Source of the DNA: JADFAK01 sp047615865
GTDB lineage: Bacteria; Bacteroidota; Bacteroidia; Flavobacteriales_D; Sanyastnellaceae
Direction of reading: 5' to 3'
DNA length: 42,572 bases
NCBI GenBank assembly: GCA_047615865.1
Contig: JBLHIB010000018.1
Coordinates: 1 to 42,572, forward strand
The translations under genes and the position numbers were made by a program. Of this stretch, positions 8,894 through 17,378 are shown piece after piece. Positions within the stretch are counted from its first letter, which is position 1. The number at the start of each line of letters is the position of its first letter. Below the pieces are notes generated by a model. The model had not been told where the DNA came from and ran no database searches. It saw only the letters and a list, made by a program, of their open reading frames with translations.

Positions 8894-10313
8894 ATATTGG
8901 TAAACTTAACTTCGCAATAGTTCCTGTTCCTTTGGCGCTTTGAATTTCAATTTTGCCATTCATAATTTCTGCATAGCGTTCGACAAGCGATAGTCCAAGT
9001 CCGAGACCTTCATGGAGGCGATCATGGCCATTTGACTCTTGTGAGAATGGCGAAAAAAGATGTGCTAAGAATTCTTTTTCGATTCCAATCCCAGTGTCGG
9101 TTATTTGAATTTGAATTTCGTCATCGGTTGCAAAAGTCTCCATTTCTATCTTGCCTATTTGGGTGAATTTGATTGCATTTCCTAGCAGTATTTTGAGGCT
9201 TTGTTTTAATAGAAATGCATCGCTAGAAATTATCGGTAAAGGCTGTATGCATTGGAAAGTGAGAGTTAACCCTTTAGCATTTGCTCGAGCTATATTGAGA
9301 CCTATTATTTCCTCGATAACTTTTTCAATCGAGACAGGGGAAAGTTCTTGTCGTTGGCCGCGACTATCCGATTTTGACACTTCCATCATTGCCGTAAGTC
9401 CATTCAAAAGGCGCTCGCCGGATGATTTTATTTCTTGGATAAACTGCAGGTTTGATTTAGCTAGACTATCATTTTCGAGCACTTCACACAATCCTATTAT
9501 CCTGTTCAAAGGAGATTTGAATTCATGGGTGACATTATTCAAAAGAGAAGACTTGAGGCTGCTTAGTTCTTCGCTTTTTCGCATGGCATCAAGGAGTCTT
9601 TTCCTTGTTTTGTGCATGTCTGAAGTATCCCTGATAAATGTTGCAATTAGGTCTTTATCATGAAGATGAATCAGGTGAGCTGAGATTTCTACAGTCTTGG
9701 TATTGCCATTGTGCAATATGATATGAGCGTCATCAGATGCAGATTCTAATTTGCTAATGGAATCCAGGTATTCTTCTATAGAAAGAGATGTGAAGCTCAA
9801 TAGTTCTGAGAGATGTCTATTGTGCAGACCTATTTCAGGATATTCTATAATCTTAGAAAAGGCGTGGTTACAATTCACGACAAACCCTTCAAGATTGATT
9901 AGAAGATAGCCATTGAGACTTGCTTGCAAGATCGACTCATATCTTTCAAATAATTGAGCAAAGGACAGTTCTGTTTTACGCTGAACTGTTATGTCCCGTA
10001 AGATCCCGCAGGCCAAATGTTTGCCATTCTCGATTAAATATGAAATTTCAAGTTTGAATACACGTTTGCCCTGTTTCTTGAACCGAATCTCTATTTCGGA
10101 ATTAGATTTAGCGCACTGCAGTTCTTCAAAGGACTGAGCTAATAAGTGATTTTTGGGGTTGTCGAAAAAATCATTCCTCAAGACTTCCATTTCGTCCAAA
10201 ATCATATTGAAATTTGGGCTAGAAAATATAGTGACAAATGAATCTCTCTCCCAAATCCAGAATTTAAGCCCTGATTTTAGAAGGAGTTTAGATGGATTAA
10301 TATCGATTTCCAA
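8880..10313 (-). CDS. PAS-PAS soluble sensor histidine kinase
   Basis: A 477-residue kinase without membrane helices. Two PAS-type domains occupy about residues 10-110 (ending ACGILRDITVQRK, a PAC-like tail) and about 122-235 (YESILQASLNGYLLINLEG, then ATFIRDTSDMHK). The HisKA domain has LNNVTHEFKSPLNRIIG with the phospho-accepting His263. The ATPase domain has LKILLGNAIKFTQ, DTGIGIEKEFLAHLFSPFSQ and EGLGLGLSLVERY. The N-terminal PAS begins WIWERD, like chemotaxis/aerotaxis PAS domains. It lies 60 bp downstream of the single-domain receiver and both point away from the Rv1355c-like operon. Cytosolic sensing of a small ligand or redox cue is plausible; the ligand is unknown. Confidence 0.93.
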   Translation of the reverse strand: MEIDINPSKLLLKSGLKFWIWERDSFVTIFSSPNFNMILDEMEVLRNDFFDNPKNHLLAQSFEELQCAKSNSEIEIRFKKQGKRVFKLEISYLIENGKHLACGILRDITVQRKTELSFAQLFERYESILQASLNGYLLINLEGFVVNCNHAFSKIIEYPEIGLHNRHLSELLSFTSLSIEEYLDSISKLESASDDAHIILHNGNTKTVEISAHLIHLHDKDLIATFIRDTSDMHKTRKRLLDAMRKSEELSSLKSSLLNNVTHEFKSPLNRIIGLCEVLENDSLAKSNLQFIQEIKSSGERLLNGLTAMMEVSKSDSRGQRQELSPVSIEKVIEEIIGLNIARANAKGLTLTFQCIQPLPIISSDAFLLKQSLKILLGNAIKFTQIGKIEMETFATDDEIQIQITDTGIGIEKEFLAHLFSPFSQESNGHDRLHEGLGLGLSLVERYAEIMNGKIEIQSAKGTGTIAKLSLPISSSN

Positions 10314-10373
10314 AGTTAGATGTAGATTTCTACCAGTAAAGATAGTGAACTACAAAGTGGAAAGCGGCTTAGT

Positions 10374-10841
10374 TCATGACAATAAGCGTTGTCTGAGGAT
10401 GAATTCGAATTGTTGATTTTGCCTAGTAAGCTTGTTAATCAACTCATCTTTTTCTAGCATGGAGATGAAATTCTCATATGCTTCATGGACCATCTCTTTT
10501 ATCTCTTTCAAGTTGAATGGTTTTGTGCTAATCCGGAACACTTTACCCTTGTTAATGGCTTCAACGACAGGGACTAATTCGGAATATCCGGTAAGTAGAA
10601 TCCTTTGAACGTATGGATAATCGGCTGCAATAGACTCAAAGAACTCCACACCGTTCATCGAAGGCATGTTCAAATCTGCCACGACGACCTGAATGTCTAG
10701 TTCGTCAATCATATTGTATGCCATAATGGGTTGATTCGAAGTGTGAACTTCAAAAACATCTCTAAAATTAGCCTTGAATGAATCTAGGTTTGACTGGTCA
10801 TCATCAAGATAAAGAACGCGTGGTTTGTTAGAAATCTCCAT
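10374..10841 (-). CDS. Single-domain response regulator (receiver only)
   Basis: A 155-residue receiver domain with a C-terminal helix. Visible features are YLDDDQSNLDSFK (acidic pocket), phospho-acceptor Asp56 in VVVADLNMPSMNGVEFF, the switch Thr in RILLTGY and the conserved Lys in STKPFNLKE. It has no DNA-binding or enzymatic output domain. It is closely similar to the N-terminal receiver of the hybrid kinase at 16290 (shared YLDD...N..SFKA.FR, GVEFFE, LLTGY, AVNKGK/Q.FR...KP), so the two are paralogues of the receiver subfamily seen in RpfG-like proteins. It precedes the PAS kinase by 60 bp and probably exchanges phosphate with it. Confidence 0.93.
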   Translation of the reverse strand: MEISNKPRVLYLDDDQSNLDSFKANFRDVFEVHTSNQPIMAYNMIDELDIQVVVADLNMPSMNGVEFFESIAADYPYVQRILLTGYSELVPVVEAINKGKVFRISTKPFNLKEIKEMVHEAYENFISMLEKDELINKLTRQNQQFEFILRQRLLS

Positions 10842-11037
10842 TCTAGAAAGTTTTATTGGCTCAACACGAACGCAATGCTCATGTATACGCGAAAGGATAT
10901 GTTAAGTTTCAAATTGGCTGTTTCTGGTTCAAAACAATGGTCAATAGCCCTCATCGCTAAGAGGCTGGCCAAATTTAGATAATTCTCTACTCGAACGCTG
11001 GACTGTTTATAACTTAAGAAAACTTGGTTCGTACGCT

Positions 11038-11082
11038 ATGAACTACTTCTCATTTTGGTCATTGCAACTATACAGCAACTGA
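11038..11082 (+). CDS. Possible 14-residue upstream leader ORF
   Basis: An ATG at 11038 opens a short frame, MNYFSFWSLQLYSN, ending at TGA 11080-11082, two bases before the ATG (11085) that I prefer for the E1-nitroreductase gene. It is in a different frame from that gene. Five of its fourteen residues are aromatic (Y, F, F, W, Y). It could couple or attenuate translation of the operon, or it could be chance; there is no Shine-Dalgarno sequence and short ORFs of this size are common by chance. Confidence 0.25.
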   Translation: MNYFSFWSLQLYSN

Positions 11083-11084
11083 AG

Positions 11085-13397
11085 ATGATCAACCTAACTA
11101 GCATTATCAGGAGCAGGACTTATGTCAAAAATGACGATGTCGCTCCGCAATTCTATAGATTGTGCAAAGATTCTGATCGACAAAGCCTTGAGAAATTATT
11201 GGTGGATAATCCGAAAATTGAGGTGTTTGACGAGATAGAAGGTCAGCTCGACGAGCTTTTCAAATTGCGCAATCCATCGAAGAAATTTACCGAAGAAGAA
11301 GCTCAAGCAGGAATTATTGAACACATCGGATCTATCTCTATAGAGGATTATGGGGTTTGGGTTTACTATCCCTGGAACAACAGTCTTGTCCACATTCTGG
11401 ATGAAGAGGAATTTATCGAGTCGAGAACCAATAGAAATATGTATAAAATCACTCCAAAGGAGAGGGAAATTCTTGCGGGGAAGAAAGTGTGTGTTATTGG
11501 TTTATCTGTAGGAAGCAGCGTGGCTTTTATCTTGGCTTTAGAAAGAGTTTGCAGCGAGTTGAGGTTAGTGGATTTTGATTCTTTGGAACTGACTAATTTG
11601 AATAGGATAGATGCTAGTATTCAAGATTTGGGAGTAGCCAAAACAACAAAGGTGGCTAGGAAAATTGCTCAAATGGACCCCTTTATCCGGATAAGGACTT
11701 GGAACGCCGGAGCGAACGCATCAAACTTGGAGGAAATTATATCTGATGGAGGGAAAATTGATCTTTTAATTGACGAATGCGATAGCTTGGATATCAAAGT
11801 TAAGTTGAGAAATAAAGCCAAAGAATATGGGATTCCAGTCCTGATGAGTACAAGTGATGCTGGTGTTCTTGACATCGAAAGATTCGATAAAGAGCCAGGA
11901 CGAAGTATATTTCATGGTTATTTAGATCATTTGGATCTTAACCTAATAGAGGGCTTAACAACAAATGAATCGAAGATCCCTTATATCTTGCCTATACTGC
12001 AGCCTGCCACAATGAGTGCAAGACTTAAGGCCTCAATGGTAGAAGTCGGGCAATCAATATCCACTTGGCCGCAGTTGGCATCTGATGTCTATGCTGGTTC
12101 TGGCGCGCTTGTCGGGGTCGCAAGGGATATATTGATAGGTAAGAGTATCAATTCCGGTCGTTTCTATATTGATTGGAATGGGGTGATATACAAGAATAGA
12201 CCCTCTACTATTAAAAAGCAGGTTGAAAGTAAACGGGAGTATTTAGATTCTAATACGGCTCGTGAATTGATAAAAAAATGTGGTATTCCTGAATTGCCCG
12301 GAGCATTTAAGCCTGATGAATCTACTTTAGAAGCGATTGTGAAATCCGGAACTTTAGCTCCTTCTGGAGGTAATTGCCAACCTTGGTTTTGGTACTCAAA
12401 AGGGACCAATTTGTTTTTGCTTCATGATATAAAGCGGAGTGAAAGCTTGTTGGATTTTGAAGACAGAGGAAGTTTTCTGGCATTTGGAGCCGCTGCTGAA
12501 AATATTCAGTTGCAGGCTGAGACATTTGGGATGAGCACAAGGATCCGTTGGTTAAGGAGTAAAGCGAATCAAGAGGTCGTTGCCGTTTTTTCGTTTGCGT
12601 TGAGAAAATCTGATTTTGTCGTTGATAGTTTGGCAAAAGGCATTGAAGTTCGACAAACCAATAGAAATATTGGACACAGAGAAAAGCTGAACAGTGCGTT
12701 AATAGTTTCGTTACAAAGCGAATCAATAAAGATAGTTTCGGACGAAAATACTATCCAGAAAATTGGAGAATTATCTGCCGCGTGTGAAAGAATTCGAATC
12801 ATGCACGATGTTGGTCATTTTGATTTTTTGCGTGAGATGAGGTGGACTGCTGCCGATGCGCTAGAAACTGGTGACGGAATTGATTTGGAAACAGTTGACC
12901 TCAGCGCATCTGAGCTCGCAGGTCTCGAAGTTGCTCGAGATCCCAACACTATTACCGAATTAAATGCTCTAGGTGAAGATTTTGGAGTGAAGTTGGAGGA
13001 TTTGACGATTAAAACATTTCGCTCAGCGTCGTCATTGGCATTAATAACTTCTTTAGATGATACGCTTGAAAGTTATGCTGATTGCGGAAGAATAATGCAA
13101 CGATTTTGGCTGGAATGCAATTTGAAGGATGTTGCCATCCATCCAGTCAGTGCTCCTCTATTTTTGTACTACCGATCGGTCAAGGATAAAGATAGTTTCT
13201 CTGCATATCAGAAAGGAGTTCTTCGCGACTATTTTGAACTTATTGTCAGTGTGTTCGGGTTGTCAGATCATAAGCCAATTTTCCTATTGAAGATGTGTGT
13301 TGCTGAAACTGCGAAAAAATCGGCAAGGAGGCCTTTAAAGTCGTTGTTCGTAAAAGATGAAAAACTAGTCACTAAAAGACATAGCCTTGGTAGTTAG
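11085..13397 (+). CDS. E1-like (ThiF) adenylyltransferase - nitroreductase fusion, Rv1355c/MoeY family
   Basis: From the ATG at 11085 the protein has 770 residues; a TTG at 11055 would add ten. After an N-terminal domain of about 130 residues, the E1/ThiF domain (about 130-260) shows the nucleotide loop GLSVGSS (139-145), the acidic strand end LRLVDFDSLELTNLNR with Arg174, GVAKT (Lys186) and LIDECDSLDIK. Family members adenylate a C-terminal carboxylate using ATP. The second half (about 395-730) is a nitroreductase-like flavin domain: SGTLAPSGGNCQPWFW (425-434 core), FLAFGAAAENIQLQAETFGM, and a late LALITSL...ADCGRIMQRFWLEC segment. The arrangement matches the family of mycobacterial Rv1355c, annotated MoeY, though a molybdopterin role has not been shown and no moa/moe genes are nearby. 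It leads a five-gene operon with an acyltransferase-like gene and sensor kinases. A role in making a small molecule is inference. Confidence 0.85.
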   Translation: MINLTSIIRSRTYVKNDDVAPQFYRLCKDSDRQSLEKLLVDNPKIEVFDEIEGQLDELFKLRNPSKKFTEEEAQAGIIEHIGSISIEDYGVWVYYPWNNSLVHILDEEEFIESRTNRNMYKITPKEREILAGKKVCVIGLSVGSSVAFILALERVCSELRLVDFDSLELTNLNRIDASIQDLGVAKTTKVARKIAQMDPFIRIRTWNAGANASNLEEIISDGGKIDLLIDECDSLDIKVKLRNKAKEYGIPVLMSTSDAGVLDIERFDKEPGRSIFHGYLDHLDLNLIEGLTTNESKIPYILPILQPATMSARLKASMVEVGQSISTWPQLASDVYAGSGALVGVARDILIGKSINSGRFYIDWNGVIYKNRPSTIKKQVESKREYLDSNTARELIKKCGIPELPGAFKPDESTLEAIVKSGTLAPSGGNCQPWFWYSKGTNLFLLHDIKRSESLLDFEDRGSFLAFGAAAENIQLQAETFGMSTRIRWLRSKANQEVVAVFSFALRKSDFVVDSLAKGIEVRQTNRNIGHREKLNSALIVSLQSESIKIVSDENTIQKIGELSAACERIRIMHDVGHFDFLREMRWTAADALETGDGIDLETVDLSASELAGLEVARDPNTITELNALGEDFGVKLEDLTIKTFRSASSLALITSLDDTLESYADCGRIMQRFWLECNLKDVAIHPVSAPLFLYYRSVKDKDSFSAYQKGVLRDYFELIVSVFGLSDHKPIFLLKMCVAETAKKSARRPLKSLFVKDEKLVTKRHSLGS

Positions 13398-13437
13398 CAA
13401 AATATTCACCGATCCAGTTCAATGTGAGGTCCGCGTT

Positions 13438-14130
13438 GTGAACCTAAAAGTCATTGCCTTTAGAGCAAAAGACAATCCTATTTTATGCGAAGAATATGCC
13501 AAAGGTCATAGGGAATTACTTCAAGAATATGGAGTTACCAGCATCACGTCAAATAATCGCACTTGGGATCAACATGCCGGAACTTATCTCGTTTTAGCAA
13601 GGGATATGGATTCCAATGAACTGATTGGGGGCATCCGCATTCAGCGCTTTAGTGCGCAATATGAACTGCCAGTTCAATCGGCAATTGGTCATATTGTACC
13701 CGAAATTAATGAGAGAATAATTAGTGACCATAATGAGTATGGATCAGGAGAAATGTGCGGTTTATGGAATTCAAGAAAGGTGGCTAAAATGCGCGTTAGT
13801 TGGCTTTTAACAAGGGCGTCTGTGGTTATTTGCTCTCAGATAGGTGTGAAGTCGTTATGGGGGATATGTGCAGACTATACTCTACCTATGTTTGAAAATG
13901 TCGGATATCGAATCATAGAAGACATTGGTGAAAAAGGTTGTTTTGCTTATCCCACTCCAGAGTACATTTCTCACCCAGTAAGAATGAATGCTATTTCGTT
14001 GGAAACAACGGCCAAGGTATCCGCTAGAGAAATCTCGGATCTGAGGGAGACGCTAGTTCAAAAAAAGAAATTCAAAGGGGAGGGCTACAAATTGAATATT
14101 GAATATAATCTGGACTTGAAAGGACGATGA
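13438..14130 (+). CDS. GNAT-fold acyltransferase resembling LuxI/FeeM-type synthases
   Basis: The open frame begins at TTG 13387, overlapping the previous gene by 11 bp, but the GTG at 13438 (230 residues) puts the first strand NLKVIAFRAKDNP at the N-terminus as in GNAT proteins, so I prefer it. The order TWD (43-44), a YLVLARD strand, ELIGGIRI (64-67) and GSGEMCGLW (about 102-109), then a helix and GVKSLWGICADYTLPMFENVGY, parallels the autoinducer synthase/FeeM layout (W/F-D, YLV..D, G..R, E-S/C-x-x-x-V). Those enzymes move an acyl chain from acyl-ACP or acyl-CoA to an amino acid or SAM. The Glu is kept, but the usual E-x-x-R pattern reads E-M-C-G-L-W, so substrate or activity may differ. 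It overlaps the 7TM kinase by 4 bp (ATGA), which ties it to a sensor. Function is inferred from fold and context. Confidence 0.68.
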   Translation: MNLKVIAFRAKDNPILCEEYAKGHRELLQEYGVTSITSNNRTWDQHAGTYLVLARDMDSNELIGGIRIQRFSAQYELPVQSAIGHIVPEINERIISDHNEYGSGEMCGLWNSRKVAKMRVSWLLTRASVVICSQIGVKSLWGICADYTLPMFENVGYRIIEDIGEKGCFAYPTPEYISHPVRMNAISLETTAKVSAREISDLRETLVQKKKFKGEGYKLNIEYNLDLKGR

Positions 14131-16262
14131 GAAGATTGCTTGCTTTTTCGATGTTTTGTTTTTGGTGCATTTGTTTTCTAGGTCAATCAGAATCTGGATT
14201 AGAGGACAATCGTATAGGCGAATCTTTGGTTCAACAGTTAGATTTGCAATACTTCGAGGATGAATCTGGAAAGGTGGACTTTTCGTCTGTTCTGAATCAA
14301 GACTTTATCAATATTGAACAAAACGTGCCAAATCTAGGTGTCTCTAAGTCTACTTTTTGGATTAGATTTTTGATTATCAACGATACAGGTGAGGATGGAG
14401 TCTTGTTCACAATAGAGAATCCTTCTTTGGATTTTGTAGGGCTATATTGGAATCATGGAGAAGGTGAAAGAACCGAGGCTTTTTCGGAGAATCAAAAGTT
14501 TGGGGAAAGACAATTCAAAAGTCCGTTCCCGATGTTTAATCTTGATGTTTCTGATGGAGAAAGTGGGGTTTACTATCTAGAAATTAAAGGACGGGAACAG
14601 ATACAGCTACCTATGACCATCGGCAAGAAAACTGCGCTAATGGAGCATTTTTCTGGTTTGAACTTCTGGATTGGAATATATGCAGGAATAATTCTATTCA
14701 TGGCATTGTATAATATGTCAATTTTCTTTGCTATTAGAGATAAGAGCTACTTGATTTACGTGCTTTTTATTTTAGCCGTCGGATGTGCTCAGTTAATAAA
14801 TCATGGCGTTCTATTCGAATATGTTTATCCAAATCTACCTTGGCTGGCTTCGATTGGCTTCTTTATTTATCCAGCTCTCGCTGGAATAACGGGGATGGTT
14901 TTTCAACGAGAATTTCTCCAAGTGAAAAAGACCTTGCCGAAATCGACAAGACTGATAGTTGTTTTTGTATCTATTTATGCAGTAAGCGCTGTTACTGGCA
15001 TATGGTTCGATCATGTGGTGGGATATCATCTAATGCAGGTTTGCGCAATGATGGTGTCAGTCTATTTACTCTATGTTTCCATAGTGTTGGCTCGACGTAA
15101 ATTGAGAGAGGCAAATTTCTTTCTTATTGCTTGGTCATTTTTCCTAATTGGAGTGATATTGTTTATTTTGAAGGACAATGGAGTAATTCCATATAACCAA
15201 TTTACAAAACATTCCATGGAGATCGGCTCTGCTCTGGAATTGGTTTTGCTATCAATTGCTCTAGCTGATAAGATTAACATTTATAAAAAAGAAAAAGAAG
15301 AATCCCAAGCCCAAGCACTTGAGGCATTGCAAGAAAATGAGCGAATTGTAAAAGAACAAAATATCGTCCTTGAAAAGAAAGTTGTAGAGCGAACTTCAGC
15401 CTTGCAGCAATCGAACAACGACCTTGGAGTTGCAATCAATGATCTTCAGCAAACACAAGCGCAACTGGTTGATGCAGAAAAAATGGCCTCCCTAGGTCAA
15501 ATGACCGCTGGAATTGCCCACGAGTTAAACAATCCTATAAACTTTGTCTCGTCAAACATCAGTCCGCTTAAAAGAGATATCATGGATGTCTTTGAAGTCA
15601 TTGATCTCTATGGCGAGGTGAACGAAGCGAATATCACAGGGAAATTATCTGAGATCTCTGAACTGAAAGAAGATTTGGAATTGGATTATGTTCGTGATGA
15701 AATTGATCAATTGCTCAATGGAATTGCTGATGGCGCTGAACGTACCGCCGAAATTGTCAAAGGCTTACGGGTGTTTTCTAGATTGGATGAGGATGCCCTC
15801 AAAATGGCAGATGTCAACGAATGTATTCGGTCGACGCTAGTTATTTTGCGGTCCAACTTTAAAAACATATGTGTAATTGAGACATCATTCGATTCAAATA
15901 TCATAGAAATTAATTGCTTTCCTGGTAAGTTAAATCAGGTTTTTATGAATATCCTGAATAATGCTGTTCAAGCAACTACGTACACTGATATGTCTGTAGA
16001 AAAGAGGCTTGTAAATGTAATCACACAAAAAAACAAGGAAAATGTGGTTATTACCATCAAAGACAATGGAAACGGAATCAAACCTGAAGACCAATCTAAA
16101 ATATTTGATCCCTTCTTTACTACCAAAAAAGTGGGTGAAGGAACAGGGTTAGGATTGTCCATTGCCTTAGGTATAATCAATGATCATAAAGGAACTATTC
16201 AAGTGAATTCTTCAGAAGGCAATGGAAGTGAATTTATTCTTACTTTGCCATCGAATCTTTAA
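14127..16262 (+). CDS. 7TM-DISM sensor histidine kinase
   Basis: A 711-residue membrane kinase. A signal sequence (about 1-20, ending FLGQSE) leads to an extracytoplasmic beta domain of the 7TMR-DISMED2 type (about 30-165: FWIRFLIINDTGEDG, ENPSLDFVGLYW, YYLEIKGREQIQLPM). Seven hydrophobic helices follow (about 178-385, starting LNFWIGIYAGIILFMALYN). A coiled coil (about 385-450) joins a HisKA domain with MASLGQMTAGIAHELNNPINF (His465) and an ATPase domain with VFMNILNNAVQAT, DNGNGIKPEDQSKIFDPFFTTK and GTGLGLSIALGI. DISM receptors are thought to sense small ligands, often carbohydrate-like, but few are characterised. It overlaps the LuxI/FeeM-like gene by 4 bp and precedes the hybrid kinase by 27 bp. 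Sensing the product of its operon is an attractive hypothesis. Confidence 0.94.
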   Translation: MRRLLAFSMFCFWCICFLGQSESGLEDNRIGESLVQQLDLQYFEDESGKVDFSSVLNQDFINIEQNVPNLGVSKSTFWIRFLIINDTGEDGVLFTIENPSLDFVGLYWNHGEGERTEAFSENQKFGERQFKSPFPMFNLDVSDGESGVYYLEIKGREQIQLPMTIGKKTALMEHFSGLNFWIGIYAGIILFMALYNMSIFFAIRDKSYLIYVLFILAVGCAQLINHGVLFEYVYPNLPWLASIGFFIYPALAGITGMVFQREFLQVKKTLPKSTRLIVVFVSIYAVSAVTGIWFDHVVGYHLMQVCAMMVSVYLLYVSIVLARRKLREANFFLIAWSFFLIGVILFILKDNGVIPYNQFTKHSMEIGSALELVLLSIALADKINIYKKEKEESQAQALEALQENERIVKEQNIVLEKKVVERTSALQQSNNDLGVAINDLQQTQAQLVDAEKMASLGQMTAGIAHELNNPINFVSSNISPLKRDIMDVFEVIDLYGEVNEANITGKLSEISELKEDLELDYVRDEIDQLLNGIADGAERTAEIVKGLRVFSRLDEDALKMADVNECIRSTLVILRSNFKNICVIETSFDSNIIEINCFPGKLNQVFMNILNNAVQATTYTDMSVEKRLVNVITQKNKENVVITIKDNGNGIKPEDQSKIFDPFFTTKKVGEGTGLGLSIALGIINDHKGTIQVNSSEGNGSEFILTLPSNL

Positions 16263-16289
16263 TTGCAATCAGTAGCTCTCCGCCCTATT

Positions 16290-17378
16290 ATGACCAAAGA
16301 GAAAATCAGAATTTTGTACCTTGATGATGAAGAGCACAACCTCACTTCATTCAAAGCTGCTTTTCGAAGAGATTACAAGATCTTCACGACTACTACAGCT
16401 CAAGAAGCCGTGCAGATTCTCTCTGAGAACGATATTCAGATCGTTATCTCGGATCAAAAAATGCCTAACATCAGTGGGGTTGAGTTTTTTGAACTTATTA
16501 TTCCTGATTTTCCGGACCCAATTCGTATGCTGCTTACCGGTTATGCCGATATTGAAGCTGTAATTGATGCTGTAAACAAAGGTCAGATATTCAGGTATAT
16601 TGCCAAACCTTGGAATGAGCAAGATTTGAAAATTTCGATTGACAACGCGTTTGAAGTTTATGATACTCGCCAGCAACTTTATGTAAAGCAAGAGGCTCTG
16701 GAAAAAGCTTACACTGAATTGGAAAAATTTGTTTACAGCGCGTCGCACGATCTTAGAGCACCTCTTGTATCAATACTTGGTGTGATTAAATTGGCTAGAG
16801 CAGAAGAGCTTGGTGAGCCTGGAATTGGGTACTTCCAAATGATCGAAAAAAGTGTTAACAAACTTGATAGCTTCGTTCAAAACATCATCAACTACTATCA
16901 AAACCTAAAGAAAGGAGAGATCATTTCGCCGATTAATATTGACTTGTTAGTTAGTGAGGTATTTGAGAATTACCGGTATTTTGAAGGAGCAGAACGCGTG
17001 ATTTTTAATCAAGATGTTTCACAAAACGGAGACTTTTTTTCCGATGAATTACGCGTGAAAATGATCTTGAACAACTTAGTGAGTAATGCCATTAAGTATC
17101 GTGATGAGAACAAAGCCGAACAAAGATTTAATCTTACCATTTCTTCTGATCATGCCAATGCGAAAATTGAGATTGAGGACAATGGAAAAGGTATTCCTAG
17201 AGAAAACCTTTCCAAGATTTTCGAAATGTTCTTTAGGTCGGCAGAAGCTGGCGTAGGGAGCGGAATTGGTCTTTATATAGTTAATGAAGCTGTGGTCAAA
17301 CTTGGAGGTGAAATTGATGTTGCTTCTGAACCAGGACATTTTACCAAATTCACAATCACAATACCAAATAAGTCGTGA
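16290..17378 (+). CDS. Receiver - histidine kinase hybrid (soluble)
   Basis: From the ATG at 16290 the protein has 362 residues (MTKEKIRILYLDDEEHN); a TTG at 16263 would only add nine poorly placed residues. An N-terminal receiver domain (about 1-122) has LDDEE, phospho-acceptor Asp55 in ISDQKMP, LLTGYAD and AKPWNEQD. After a coiled-coil linker, the HisKA domain has FVYSASHDLRAPLVSILG (His153) and the ATPase domain has LNNLVSNAIKYRD, DNGKGIPRENLSKIFEMFF and GIGLYIVNEAV. A kinase driven by an N-terminal receiver works as an intermediate in phosphorelays. It is paralogous in its receiver to the protein at 10374. It overlaps the downstream receiver by 4 bp (GTGA). Confidence 0.93.
   Translation: MTKEKIRILYLDDEEHNLTSFKAAFRRDYKIFTTTTAQEAVQILSENDIQIVISDQKMPNISGVEFFELIIPDFPDPIRMLLTGYADIEAVIDAVNKGQIFRYIAKPWNEQDLKISIDNAFEVYDTRQQLYVKQEALEKAYTELEKFVYSASHDLRAPLVSILGVIKLARAEELGEPGIGYFQMIEKSVNKLDSFVQNIINYYQNLKKGEIISPINIDLLVSEVFENYRYFEGAERVIFNQDVSQNGDFFSDELRVKMILNNLVSNAIKYRDENKAEQRFNLTISSDHANAKIEIEDNGKGIPRENLSKIFEMFFRSAEAGVGSGIGLYIVNEAVVKLGGEIDVASEPGHFTKFTITIPNKS

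Noticed and set aside
10948..10967. Imperfect inverted repeat (AGCCCTC...GAGGCT) between the divergent operons
   Set aside because: Short with a bulge and no T-run; could be an operator but is within chance expectation.
11085..13397. Calling the E1-nitroreductase gene moeY as a molybdenum-cofactor gene
   Set aside because: No other cofactor genes are nearby and the domain fusion alone does not show that function; the gene symbol is left empty.
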